A stretch of 64,000 nt of DNA from contig JALPQD010000101.1 of assembly GCA_023101885.1 (NCBI GenBank), forward strand, positions 4,404,600 to 4,468,599, given 5' to 3'. A program made the translations under genes and the position numbers. Below the pieces are notes generated by a model. That model was not told where the DNA came from. It was given only the letters and a program-made list of their open reading frames with translations, and did no database searches. Of this stretch, positions 22,067-33,006 are shown in pieces (within the stretch, counting starts at the first letter, position 1; the number at the start of each line of letters is the position of its first letter). The DNA comes from Typhlomys cinereus (lineage: Eukaryota; Chordata; Mammalia; Rodentia; Platacanthomyidae).

Positions 22067-22753
22067 TGGCAATGGAAACGGAAATGTCAGGATTTTTACT
22101 AAACGCACTGAGCAATATTAAGAAGACAGATGGAATAGTAGGTGGAGGGTAGATTTACAAGATCAGTTTTGTTACACTGTTGCTAAGGATGCCAACTGTA
22201 GGCAGCAATATATGAAGCAGTAGTCACACCATGCGGGACAGATGAGGATGTCTTTGATATTGCTGGATTACAAGGAAAAGGAATAAAATACTTGATCACA
22301 AAGCAAATATATCATATATTATTGAATGTCCCATTATAGTCGCAAAAATAAGGAAGGTCAATATTCTTACATGCAGAAACATCTCCAAGAAATGTTTAAG
22401 AAGTAAAAGGCACATAGCAGTATTATCATGACAGTTACATTAAAAGCAATCATGTAATTCTTTCTTCATAGCTATATGAATGGCGAACAAACAGGAAAGG
22501 AGAGATCAGTTTTTTTGGCAAACTTGTATTAATGAGATGAAATGGGGGTGGGGGTGGATAGATCCAAAGAAAAATTTGGAAACTCTTCATTAAAACTTTC
22601 TTATTAACAAGAAGGTACAGTGTTCATGAATGATTGATTTATTACAGTAATGATCAAACAAGACAGAAATTTAAATAATGAAAATGAGCAAGCCACCTGT
22701 GAGATGTGAGTATAAAACACTCCCGACTCAATCCATACAAAACAAAGACAAGT
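22067..22753. other. Non-coding AT-rich DNA
   Basis: Unassigned. A G-run 'ggggtgggggtgg' lies near 22544-22556. No gene seen. Confidence 0.4.
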
Positions 22754-23062
22754 GGGCTGGGGAGATGGCTCAGGGGTTAAAGCTTTCACCTTACAAGCAA
22801 AAAGGATCTGTGTTCTGATCCCAGATCCCACATAAAAATGCCAGACAGATATAGTGACTGCATGTAAGTCTGACTCTGGAAGGCAGAGACTGGAAAAACC
22901 CAGAGCAAAGCAATGAAGAGGGAGAACAATTTAGGCTGATTCCGCACATCACCCTTGGGCCTCCACAGGCACACACACTCCAGCATGCTTTTGTACATGT
23001 GCCTGCAAAAATAAGTAAAATAAGTAAATAGGTAAGTAAGTAAATAAGTAAATATCAGCCAA
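22754..23062 (+). mobile_element. Family-2 SINE, full length
   Basis: The head 'gggctggggagatggctcag', B-box-like 'tgttctgatccc', 'cccacataaaaatgccagac', 'ctggaaggcagagactgg' and 'cagagcaaagcaatgaagag', then a CA-rich part and an imperfect (TAAG/TAAA)n tail at 23011-23056, define the family. Copies at 43644, 53065, 58384 and 60062 (plus) and at 8440, 32358, 38310, 41640 and 63463 (minus) share the order. Confidence 0.8.
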
Positions 23063-23919
23063 GTGATGAGAAACAATCCACTGTCTGTTTCCCTTAGAAG
23101 AGAAGTCATTCCCTGATTGATAGGGCAGGCAAGGTCAAGTACCCGTTGGGTACCCTACATGGTGCCGGGTACCTCAATAAATGTCTTGGACTGTGGACAG
23201 CTTATGTTCCCTCCAGGTGATTGGAAGGCGGGGCTAAAAGGCTGGCTCACTAGGCGAGGGTCAAATCAGCTTTGCTTTTCAATCCTTTGATGTGTTTCCA
23301 AATTATCTCCACCATCTTTAAGAGTCTGAGCCGTGTACTGGGGGCTGGGTGTGGAGGATACCACACCACACCCCGCAGGTGACAGGGCAGGAGCCAAGAG
23401 CATTTTGAGGAGCGCTTATGAAAACCAGCCTGGATCCACAACGGCCTTGACTCCTGAGGTCCATAGCGGGCACTTAGCCTAGAGTCAGCGGGAGGCGCCC
23501 AGAGGCATCAACACCAAACTCCTCAAATGACAGCAATTTTCCCTTTTGGAAAGCTCACTGGTAGTTTTCTACTCTCCTGCTGTTGGTTATCAATGGTTTC
23601 ATCTGCATTTCCCACAGGGTAATTTAAATAACTCTCATCTGCTCATCACTGAAAACTAAATTGAGAGTTATATCCTCCATAACATTCCATACAGAAAGAC
23701 CGACTCGCTGATAGCCCCCTTTCCTGCCTAATCCAAGAGCACAGAACTCTGACCACTCATCCTCTCTCAAGAGCGAGAAGGGAAATGTAAGGATGTAGCT
23801 GAGCAGGGAGTCTTGATAGGATTCTAAACGACTGATCCAATCTGCTTAGGACCATTGGTCCTTTTCCTCTTTTAACTTCGGGTCTTTCGAGGATACAAAA
23901 GGGTGAGGCTTTTCAAAAA
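23063..23919. other. Non-coding single-copy DNA
   Basis: 'gtacccgttgggtaccctac' at 23139 is a short imperfect palindrome. No repeat family or exon recognised. Confidence 0.4.
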
Positions 23920-23924
23920 GGATG

Positions 23925-24120
23925 GGGAGCTGACGATGTCTTTAAAAAGATCATTCAGCTTGGTGAAGTACTTGCTGGGAAACCTGGTGGCCTGAGTCCC
24001 ATTCTTGGAGACTAAATAGTAGAAAATGACAACCAACTTCTGAGTTATCTTTTGACTTCTGAGGAGTGCGGCGCATCCTCTGTCTGTTTGTCTCTCTCTC
24101 TCTCTCCCCTTGCCCTCTAT
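23925..24120 (+). mobile_element. Old tRNA-head SINE with CT/CA tail
   Basis: 'ggagctgacgatgtctttaa', 'cttggtgaagtacttgctgg' and 'ggtggcctgagtcc' resemble an eroded head and B-box, running into the CT-rich and CA-rich tail that follows. Confidence 0.4.
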
Positions 24121-24128
24121 CTCTCTAT

Positions 24129-24177
<49 letters not shown>

Positions 24178-24210
24178 AGAGACAAACAGAGAGAGAGAGA
24201 GAGAGAGAAG
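24089..24210. repeat. (TC)n-(CA)n-(GA)n compound microsatellite
   Basis: TC-rich at 24089-24130, a pure CA run of about 22 units at 24131-24175, then GA at 24190-24209 are read directly. They create the 179-codon plus-strand frame at 24052-24591, which is not a gene. Confidence 0.95.
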
Positions 24211-24971
24211 AGGAGGAAATTGCTCTTCTCCATTCATTCTAGTTGGTGCTCAGCCAATAACTTTAAAAAAAAAAAGGTGTTTCCTTATAAATTAAATATT
24301 AGAGTGGATATTCCTGTTGTGCCACTGAGCATATTGTACAACTGTTACCCAATCAGAGACAGTTTTCTCTCAGGATGGAATAAGCATGAGGCATGGAAGG
24401 GAATGACTTCCCAATCTAGGTCTGATCTCCCTGGGTCTCAGGAACCAAGAATCAATGAGCACAAGGACAGAAGCTTCCTGATGAGAGAAGCTCCATGGGC
24501 CAAGTGTGGTGGCAAGATGGAAGGAGGCGTGCTTGGGGTAAGCTGCTGGGAAGCCAACAGAGAAGAGAAATTCATCAGCACAAGCAGGTAAGGCCCAGAG
24601 TCTAAAACCCTGTGCATCGCTCTGAGCACTTTCTGGGTTATTTTTAGATCCCCTTCGTGATTTCATCGAAATATTAGGTAAGGTTACCCTAGCTGCCGAA
24701 CCAAATAATCCCTGAACTTTCAGAGGATTAGCGTGCTATGCCTGTACTTCTTACTCAGCTCACCCGTCCAGGGAGGGTGTAACTGGTCAGATGACTATGC
24801 TCCGAGGACTGACTGGGGTCCTAGGCTGCAGAAACCTGTACTGTTTGCTCCAAGCACTCTGGAGTTGCAGACCAGAGAAACCTGTGGCTCCACAGTCTCC
24901 ACGTGACTCCAGGGCAGCTGCATGCGGCAGAGCCTGAATGAGAAAGGAACCAGTGACAACCCAGAGAAGAA
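24211..24971. other. Non-coding DNA
   Basis: Unassigned sequence containing an A-run at 24266-24276. Minus-strand frames at 24370-24666 have no recognisable product. Confidence 0.4.
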
Positions 24972-26480
24972 TCACACACAACACACACAACACACACATA
25001 GCACACAACACCTCCAACACAGCACATACAGCACACACACATACCACACGACACACACATGCACACAACACCTCCAACACAGCACATACAGCACACACAC
25101 ATACCACACGACACACACATGCACACAACACCTCCAACACAGCACATACAGCACACACACATACCACACGACACACACATGCACACAACACCTCCAACAC
25201 AGCACATACAGCACACACACATACCACACGACACACACATGCACACAACACCTCCAACACAGCACATACAGCACACACACAAACACACAACACACGACAT
25301 GCATACATACAACATACACATACATACATACACACAACATACAGCACACATACCACATAGCATATACAACATACAAACATTGCACACCTTGTATAGTATT
25401 CACAGTACACACAGTACACACACCACACAGTACATCACAACACACACAACATACATACCACACAACACACATACATACAGCACATACAATATACATTCAT
25501 ACAAGTACACGTACTACACAATGCATATAGCACACACACATCATACACCATACAACACACTACAGTATACATACATACACCACACACAACACATATAGCA
25601 CACACAGCATACATACATACAACACACACACAACACAACACACAAGACATACAAACCACAGGCAACATACATATATATAGCATACACCCCATACATCATA
25701 ACCAACATACAATGCACATAATATACATATATACATATACTATACCCACAAAAGACATACATACACCAAACATACCATGGATACTACTTATAATATATAT
25801 ACACCCACAAAGACAACACATAAACATATATACATCTACCACATATACACACACAACACAAACAGCACACATACATATACATACACTACATACACCATGA
25901 ACAATACTTACAATATATGTATACACCATACAGTATATATACAAACAGCATATACAATGTACATGCATACATAACTATACATACATACCATACATAATAC
26001 AAACAACACATGTGTACATACACACCACAAATAACACATACAACATACATATATATCCCATAACACACACATACACAACACATGAATGACACACACCACA
26101 TACACAAATTATACATACATACAACACACATTCACAATGCACACAAACACAAATAACACACACATTACAGATACACATACACAGCACACACCCCACAAAC
26201 AACACACACACACACACACACACACACACGACACAACACAGACAATTCACACGAAGTACATATGCCACCCCCATACACAAACAAACCACCTCCCACACTC
26301 CATATATTTAGACTCACACACATATATACACATACACACTCCTAGCCCCCACACACACACACGCACTCATCCCACACACAAACGCGCGTATACACACATA
26401 CATACTTTCCACACACAGAGGCACACACATGCACACCCAATGCATACACAGGCATACACACACGCACACAAACACACTGA
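24972..26480. repeat. 1.5-kb CA/CATA-rich low-complexity block
   Basis: For about 1.5 kb the plus strand is almost entirely A and C with scattered T, built from CACA, CATA and CAACA words. It includes pure (CA)n at 26199-26229. Because stop codons need G or T combinations that are rare here, many frames stay open on both strands (for example minus 24787-25428, 213 codons, and plus 24922-25530, 202 codons). These are compositional artefacts, not proteins. Confidence 0.95.
25001..25280. repeat. 60-bp minisatellite, 4.67 identical copies
   Basis: A unit beginning 'gcacacaacacctccaacac' repeats at 25001, 25061, 25121 and 25181, with a 40-bp partial unit at 25241. I see no mismatch between copies. 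The 60-bp period is divisible by three, so every open frame repeats a 20-residue peptide. Perfect identity inside otherwise degenerate CA sequence points to recent expansion. Confidence 0.97.
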
Positions 26481-26745
26481 TGATCCCTCCCAGGCTAAAA
26501 GCAATGACTCAAGGTAGCAGCACAAGAGGGGGCTCTGAGGACACAGGACCCCTGGCTCTGTGACAGACAGCTCAACACGGTAAAAGGAAATCTCTGCCCT
26601 TTAGTGGTCAGATGCTGTCTCCACCCAAGCAGGAAGGCAGAGATGCGGTCACATCTCAGAAAGCCCAGCCTGGTTGAGAATGAAGGGCAGACTGAAGCAA
26701 GGGTTGAGGCCCTTGGCCAGCAGCACAGATGAGGGGCAGAGAAGA

Positions 26746-26749
<4 letters not shown>
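26481..26749. other. Non-coding DNA
   Basis: Ordinary-composition sequence between two CA arrays. No element or exon recognised. Confidence 0.4.
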
Positions 26750-26793
<44 letters not shown>

Positions 26794-26830
26794 CAACAAC
26801 ACACACACATATACATGCTCACATGCACAC
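26750..26830. repeat. (CA)n microsatellite
   Basis: About 20 CA units at 26751-26789 are followed by imperfect CA/CATA to about 26830. Confidence 0.95.
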
Positions 26831-28167
26831 AAAAGAAAGAAAGAAAAGGCAGAAGAGAAGAACAGAGGCCTAGGCCTGTGCTAGCAAATTCCACCAAACT
26901 GGATTGAGGGCGGACCCAGAGGGGACTCAGGACGCGCTGGCCATTGGCTGCCCTGGATATCTTATCAATTCCTGGCACCTACTGATTCTTTCTAAACAAA
27001 TAATCTCTGACTCATCACTAAATCGTCTTCCCCAAACACATTTTTTCACAACCATGTGATTGAACTTCTCACTTTTTTTTTTCATCAAAAAAATATACAT
27101 TTACTGCCGAGCATTTTTGGAATTCCAGTTAAGAAGCAAGACTGAGAGCTAAGCTCAGCCTTTTCCTTCAGCCTCAGCACTCACCAGGTATGTGTTGGCT
27201 GGGGGGAAAATGTCAATTAAAGAACTTATTTTACACTTTAAAGTGGATATTTTTGAAGTCTGGCTGGGGTGGGGGAGAAGAAGGACCCTCATCTGTGTGG
27301 TCCCCAGACAGCATGTGGACCCAAGTCTCAGGGACAGAGCAACCTCACAGAGACTAGAAGAAGCATGAGCAGAACTTTCTACAGAAAAGCTAAACCTCTA
27401 TGCCTCATCCCAGAGTCCAAAGCCAAAAGCAAGCATTATCTCATGCAAACTGAAAGACATTGGAATTCTGAGCTCTTTGACCTCTCAGTCAGGATTTGAA
27501 TTCATACCCACACACTTTTCCTGAATGGAGGGGAAAAAAAAAAAAAACTTTAAAAAAGGTGAAGACACCGTGACTTCCTTGAGAGTAGACACAAGCAACT
27601 TGGTAGGACCTTCAATCACTGACCCAAGGGATCACCAAATTAGTGTAGAGGCTGGAACCATCAAAACAGGAGTTCACTGCCCAAAAGGCCCAAACACAGC
27701 CGGAAGCCATTCTGATGGGCAGCCAGCAGGCCAGAGAGAGCAAGCGTGGGCCAAGGAATAAGGAAAAACTCAGAATGTCATTACAAATTATTATAAGAAA
27801 GGGGGATAAGCGGTTCTAGTGCACAATAAGAGAGCTAATTAAAGGTGGTTTTAAGTGAAACAAGCAGCAAGTTTGCAAATAGAATGCATAGACCATAGGA
27901 TTTAAAGCTGAAAGCAATTGTACCTTACAAAGTATAATGTCCACAAGGCAGTGCAGGGCTCCTACTTGGAACTTCAGATTAGTTAGTTGTTGTTCTCTTT
28001 TGCTGTGTTTTATGTCTGCTTCATTACTCTATAAGCTCAGGATTTAGTAGAGCGTCCAGTGTATAACAATCAATAAGCATTTTCAGGAAGGATAAATGAG
28101 TGAAGAGGTGAGGGACATGGAAAGGTGGCAGAAGAAGCTGATGAAATGGAAGAGGGAAGTAAATAAA

Positions 28168-28170
<3 letters not shown>
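26831..28170. other. Non-coding single-copy DNA
   Basis: Short homopolymers occur at 27073-27081 and 27533-27547. The frames at 27269-27499 and 27525-27761 resemble nothing I know. Confidence 0.4.

Positions 28171-28213
<43 letters not shown>
28171..28213. repeat. (CA)n microsatellite
   Basis: About 21 pure CA units. The 165-codon plus-strand frame at 28096-28593 crosses this run and then the LTR-like element that follows, so it is not a gene. Confidence 0.95.
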
Positions 28214-28215
<2 letters not shown>

Positions 28216-28284
28216 CCAAAAAGACAGGGAGGGAGGGAGAGGAAAAGGAAGGAAAGGAGGTTGCTGATAAACACAGAACCAAAC

Positions 28285-28665
28285 AGTTTAGGGGAACAAG
28301 GGATAAAATCCCTTGTATATGATGCTACTTATGATTCTGGTTACAGTTCACAGTCCACCTTGACAAGAGAGTTCATACCAACATTAGGAGTCAAACAAAC
28401 TGGCCACAACATATCCACAGGACAGAAGGGCAAACCTCCTCATCTGTCAGAATGTCTGCACGCCGTTACACCGAAAGTAATCCAAAACACTGAACCACCC
28501 CCTCCATCTTATCCACTTGCCCAGGGAATGGTCTCACCCACAATGGGCTGGGTCTTCCCGCATCAATTAGACAGTTGCCCACAGGCTGGCTGAGGGCTGG
28601 TCTTAACCACCAATTCACAGCTGTGCCCAGCATCAAAACGACACCTGTATCTAACTAGCACAGAA
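28285..28665 (-). mobile_element. LTR-like element, 54.6-kb family
   Basis: Plus-strand landmarks 'ctggttacagttcacagtcc', 'caatgggctgggtcttcccg', 'tcaattagacagttgcccac', 'accaattcacagctgtgccc' and 'acacctgtatctaactagca' mirror 18232-18547. Both ends are preserved. Confidence 0.65.
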
Positions 28666-29559
28666 AGTTAAAAGATCTGAATCAGAGAACACTACATTCT
28701 CATACTCATCTACTATGGATTGCAGACGAAAATTAGATGGGAAGACTGCGAAGAGAATAAAACTGAGATGCTAATTAGCAAGGCCCAGTAGTTAACATGC
28801 TAAAAGGAAAAAGTAAAATGTAAGCAAGTGAACAGAAAATTGGTAAAAACTAGCAAGAGCCCACTCTCTGAGTCAAAGACTGAACCAATGTCTAAGAGTC
28901 TAAAGAGATGTCTAGAGTGAAAGACTGAACTGATGTCTAAAAAGGTGTTTGCTCCACATTAGTGATCAGGGAACTCAAAATAACAATTGGAGTTTCTATT
29001 TTGCCAATTGGATCGGAAAGAATTAAATAATACAATAATGTCAGGCGTGGGAAAGCAGCAGAGCCCGGGCAGAGCAGGAAGCAATGTCATTAACTTTGAC
29101 ATGTAGCTGACGGTACGCCATCTATGATGCAAGACAGTAATTCCCAGTTTTCAGCCTGAAGGAAATTCTCCAATGTGTGTCCAGGGTAACAAACATTTCC
29201 AAGAAATCCATTGCAATGCAACACAAGAGCCCTTCGGTGAGGGAATGGACATGAAATCACGCTTGACTGACACCATGATATTGTCACAGAGAGATAAAAG
29301 GATATGAATCACATCTGTGCGTAGGTGCGGGGAGAAAGCTCAAAGGTAAGTGAGAAGAAATGCAAGCAGGGTAGTTTAACTGTATCGCACATGGAGGAGG
29401 TGGCACCAAGAGAAATTTCCAAAAGAGCAAGGAAAACACACCTTTTGGTTTGGGAGTCAGGCACGTCAAGCACGCTGGGATGCAGGCTAACTGGGTAATG
29501 AGAGGGGTTAGAGGATTTGGAAAGCCAGTAGCCAAAGATGGAAATGTAATCCACATTGA
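28666..29559. other. Non-coding single-copy DNA
   Basis: Contains a local near-duplication: 'gactgaaccaatgtctaaga' at about 28879 and 'gactgaactgatgtctaaaa' at about 28923, each near 'gtctaaagag/gtctagagtg' words. No gene or element recognised. Confidence 0.4.
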
Positions 29560-30278
29560 GGGGGGTTTATTAGCTCTTGGCAGGGCTGGGAGGCAGGTTC
29601 AGCATCTCCCTGTAAGGGTGCAGGTAAGGGGGAGACCCAGACAAGGGAGGATTCCCATAAGTCTCTGGTGATAGAGGGAACTGACGATTTGGGCAGTGAG
29701 CTGCCTAGGGGTATCCCAGACACAAAACCAATACGGGCCCACCCCAAGATGAAGCGTGAAGACCCGGGCGATATCAGGGTCTTGCTGGATTCGATCCCTG
29801 CACGCTTTGCAGAGAGGGGACAGGGAAGTCCATCAGCACCAACTGGCACTAGGGGCTGCTGCAGATTCTTGAGAAGAGGGTTCTGGACATGCGCATATTT
29901 CAGAAATGTGACTCTTAAGACAACACCTGCAGTCTTCACTCACTGCCCTACCTCCCTCGTAACTCCTGGGCAACAACCTAGTGTGACCGGGAAAGATAAA
30001 AGACTGCAGCCCTGCCCAGGCCTCTCTCTTCTTTTGCTCCAAGCCCTCAGGTCTCCAATGGCCCTTACCTCTCTACCTCCTATCATGCCATCATGGCTGC
30101 TTTCTCCCTGTCCTCTCTCACCTTAGACTGTCTCTTCTGTTCTAATGCTCGCCCACCTTAAAGCTAAATTGTGGCTCCCTTGGTCCCCAGACCCTCGGCT
30201 CTAAATAAACTCCTCTTTCTTCAGTCTCTCCCTCAGTCAGTTTGTCTTTATTCATGACCTCCCTGTGAGGCCCACACA
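29560..30278 (+). mobile_element. Solo LTR of an endogenous retrovirus, promoter and polyA signal visible
   Basis: A TATA-like 'gataaaaga' lies at about 29995. A C/T-rich presumed R region follows, then AATAAA at 30204-30209 and a T-rich 'ctctttcttcagtctctccc' downstream. The element closes near '..gaggcccacaca' at about 30278. This is U3-R-U5 architecture. No gag, pol or env sequence is adjacent, and the 5' limit is a guess. The 152-codon frame at 29668-30126 lies in U3 and is not a gene. Confidence 0.55.
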
Positions 30279-30603
30279 TGGTTCAAGTAGCTCCCCATTC
30301 CTCCTCCAACCCTGACTTTACAATAACTAACCTGATAGCCCACCGTAGCCCAGTGGGTTTCTTTTATTTGTTGTAAAGCTATGGCCAGTGCCTTAGTTAG
30401 TCCCATCTGGGCAGCCATGCTAAACATCTGTGAGCTGCATGGTTGATAAACGGCTGACATTTACCACTGGCAGTGCTGGAGGCTGGAAGTTCAAGACAGG
30501 ATGGAAGGGAGCGGCGAGTTCTCTTGGTCTCTCTCACAGGAAGGGCCAGTCCCCATCCTAACCATGAACTGTTCACCTTCCAGAAACCCACCTACTTTGG
30601 TGG
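30279..30603. mobile_element. Possible old LTR/MaLR-related fragment
   Basis: 'agtgctggaggctggaagtt' followed by 'caagacaggatggaaggg' recalls a common mammalian repeat core ('ctggaggctggaagtccaag'). The rest is too eroded to name. Confidence 0.3.
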
Positions 30604-30827
30604 TTGTTTTTTGTCTTCATTTTGAGACAGTCTCGCTCACTCGTTAACCTAAGCTAGTCTGCTTCAAGCTAGCCAGGAACTCACAATTCTCTTGCCTGGA
30701 CTGGCAAGAAGGTTTGGCAGGTAAGGCACCTGCTTGCACACCTGGGAACTATAGAAATCCATGTGGTGGAAGGAGAGAACTGAGTTCTAAAAATTTTTTC
30801 TCTGATGTGCACCTGTGTGCCATGGCA

Positions 30828-30876
<49 letters not shown>

Positions 30877-30970
30877 TCTTTCTATCTTAAATAAAATATT
30901 TTTAGTTCCTCTTACCTTAGCTTCCCAACTCCCAAGTGCTGGGGACACAGGAATGCATAACCACCTCCCA
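30604..30970 (-). mobile_element. B1-like SINE, antisense, split by another SINE
   Basis: 'attttgagacagtctcgctc' and 'agccaggaactcacaattct' at the left, with 'cttcccaactcccaagtgct' and 'ggggacacaggaatgcataa' at the right, are successive parts of a B1 complement. They are separated by a plus-strand SINE at about 30697-30905. Confidence 0.6.
30697..30905 (+). mobile_element. SINE with long CT run and AAATAAA end
   Basis: The head 'actggcaagaaggtttggca' and 'ggtaaggcacctgcttgcac' leads to 'gtgtgccatggcatgcatct', a (CT)n run at 30831-30868 and 'taaataaaatattttta'. The CT-then-AAATAAA ending resembles jerboa-type SINEs. Flanking 'ttctcttgcct' / 'ttcctcttacct' may be a decayed target duplication. 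Confidence 0.6.
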
Positions 30971-31017
30971 GTAAAGACAGCTTGATTTCTTTCTATTGTT
31001 TTACTTATTTTCTTTTG

Positions 31018-31100
31018 CAATGCTAAGACTGGAACCCAAGGCTCTGTGCGTGCTAAGCACATACTCTCCCCCACTGAACTACAATGCCAGTCCTCACTTT
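31018..31100 (-). mobile_element. ID-like SINE fragment, antisense
   Basis: 'tgctaagactggaacccaag' is the complement of a B-box, and 'tcccccactgaactacaatg' is the complement of an A-box head. It is about 80 bp long, the size of a bare ID element. Confidence 0.55.
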
Positions 31101-31987
31101 CTGTTATCATCACTTCGGAGCTATGATTTCAGTATTATCAAGCATCTATCCAGTGTCACTAGCCCGACGTTGCTGTTGATTTCAGGGGCAATTCTTCCCC
31201 TAGTTTTTATCTGGTGGTTATTTTTTTGAGCACTGATTGTTTATGGATTTGACATCACATGTAAAATAGGGCTCATTCCCAATACAATGTTCCAGAACTC
31301 CATTTTGCAAACCAGAGATTTCTAGTGCCCACCTGGCATTCTTCTGCTCTTCCTCCGTGGAAAGAGCAAGGGAAGCTCGAAGTCTGGTCACCTGGTAAAG
31401 TGCACTTTTGGCTGAAGAAAGTCAAGGTCGGTGCCCGGAGAAAGGAGGACAGACGCGATGCATGCCAAAGAGCACAAGACTGAGCACAAGGAACGCTGGA
31501 GAGACACGTGATCATTCTGGGGGCGCAGCGGGGAGTGGGGGTGGGGGGGGCCTTTGTTGCTAAAGCTTGGGCCTCCGGAAGCTCCTGAGGACTCAAGTTT
31601 CATGTAAAACACACGGGCCAGGCTGAGGTTTGATTTATATCCATACCTTTCCTTCTCGTCTAGACTGAACCCTTCTTTAAATAAACCCTTCTGCTCATCC
31701 CGCCTGCTCGGGCACCTGGCACATTCACTCACCAAGTGGAATCCTTGGTCCCTATCAGTTACAGCGCACTGAAAAGCCTCTTTCTTCCCCAGTCAGAAAC
31801 CAAAGGCCACGGAAGGTCAGGGTGGCGTTTAGACCATGAAACCTGAAGTTAACGCGACTCCCTTCATCCACCCTGCCGCGAATCCCTCCTGGGGGATGCC
31901 GCGTCTTGAACCTCGGCCTCTTCTTTCCTTGGGGTCCCCGCTCTGCTGCACACACAATGGAACCTCCTCTTTAGGAACTCTGTAAAA
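31101..31987. other. Non-coding single-copy DNA
   Basis: A G-run 'gtgggggtggggggggcc' lies at about 31536-31552. Minus-strand frames at 31273-31735 overlap each other and resemble no known protein. Confidence 0.4.
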
Positions 31988-32252
31988 GGAGCTGGAGAGG
32001 TGGCTCAGGGGTTAAGCCTCTGCCTTGCAGGTGGAAGGTCCTGAGTTCAGATCCTAAACCCCACGTATAGACACCGGGTGGAAGCGGGGGCGGCCTGTGC
32101 TTCTGGTCTTGGTAATGTGGAGCCTGTGAATCCCGGGGCAGAGTAAACAAGGAGGAGGTGGAGGTGTTTATGGTGGTTCCTGAATTGGTCCGTGGTTCTA
32201 CACACACACATACATGCACAATTTAATAAATAATAAAAATTTTGTAAAAAAA
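31988..32252 (+). mobile_element. Family-1 SINE with target duplication
   Basis: The copy runs 'ggagctggagaggtggctca' to an AATAAATAA/A-rich end. It is flanked by the 12-bp direct repeat 'gaactctgtaaa' at 31975-31986 and 32253-32264. The internal order matches 4853 and 57907. The 82-codon minus-strand frame is the SINE's shadow. Confidence 0.9.
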
Positions 32253-32309
32253 GAACTCTGTAAAGATCTCCTCAGTTCATCTCAGCAAGGATGCCGGATC
32301 CAGGAAGCC

Positions 32310-32352
32310 TTCCTCCTCCTTCTTCCTCCACTTTCCCTTCTCTTCCTCCTCC
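32310..32352. repeat. (CTT/CCT)n pyrimidine tract
   Basis: A short imperfect trinucleotide run of CTC/CTT/CCT, read directly. Confidence 0.8.
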
Positions 32353-32357
32353 TCCTT

Positions 32358-32612
32358 TGCATGTGGGTGGGTGTATATATGGGGGCACGTGTATGTAAGA
32401 GTATATACTTCAGTGTAGGTGCCTGTGGAGGCCCAAGAACAACATGAGATGCTTTACCTTCTTATTGTTTTGCTCTGAGGAGTCCTAGGCTCTTTCTAAA
32501 ATTGGGATTACAGGCCATTGGACATTTTTACATAGGATCTGAGATCTGAACTCAGACCATTTTGCTTTCAGCACAGAGGCCTTAAGCCCTGAGCCATCTC
32601 TCCAGCACAGGG
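32358..32612 (-). mobile_element. Family-2 SINE, antisense
   Basis: 'cttattgttttgctctgagg', 'gacatttttacataggatct', 'gatctgaactcagaccattt' and 'ccctgagccatctctccagc' follow the family-2 complement order. The GT-rich left end is the tail. Confidence 0.7.
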
Positions 32613-33006
32613 GCTGGAGCACAGATTTATAAACATGTCCCCACTGCAGCGCCAGAACTCGGCTTTCCATCAAACATGAAAATGACTAAGTGATATGTCC
32701 ATTTCCACCCTGGCTTCAAACCAACACTGTTCCAGCGGACTAGTGAGTGCTCTAGCTTGAAGTCAGCCTGTTGCTGAGGGCATCTGAGGGACCAGGGTGC
32801 AATTCCCTCCCACCCACTATCCTGCAAGAGCAAATTGAGATGCTGTCAGAATACAGACCTCGAAGTCCCATGCTGCCACAGCAACATGGAGCTAAATCAC
32901 TGTTTTATTTTACCAACCCGAGGTTTAATTGATAAGGAAATATACTCCTAGCATACTGAATGAGTCTTGGCAAATGTGAGTTCAAAAACTCACCACTCCT
33001 AAGGAG
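32613..33006. other. Non-coding DNA
   Basis: No repeat or gene recognised. Confidence 0.4.

Noticed and set aside
23139..23160. Short palindrome around 'gtacccgttgggtac' as an operator site
   Set aside because: A short imperfect palindrome is expected by chance in 64 kb, and nothing near it suggests regulation.
24052..24591. 179-codon plus-strand frame
   Set aside because: Its core is (TC)n-(CA)n-(GA)n microsatellite. The flanks match no protein I know.
25001..25280. CRISPR array
   Set aside because: The units are contiguous 60-bp repeats without variable spacers, and the DNA is clearly mammalian.
24787..25428. 213-codon minus-strand frame, Cys/Val-rich with a 20-residue repeat
   Set aside because: It is the translation of the 60-bp minisatellite and CA-rich DNA. 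The opposite strand is equally open, and no start context, splice signal or domain supports a gene.
28096..28593. 165-codon plus-strand frame
   Set aside because: It crosses a (CA)n run and then an antisense LTR-like element.
29668..30126. 152-codon plus-strand frame overlapping a minus-strand frame
   Set aside because: It lies in the presumed U3 of an LTR, with no retroviral or cellular protein resemblance.
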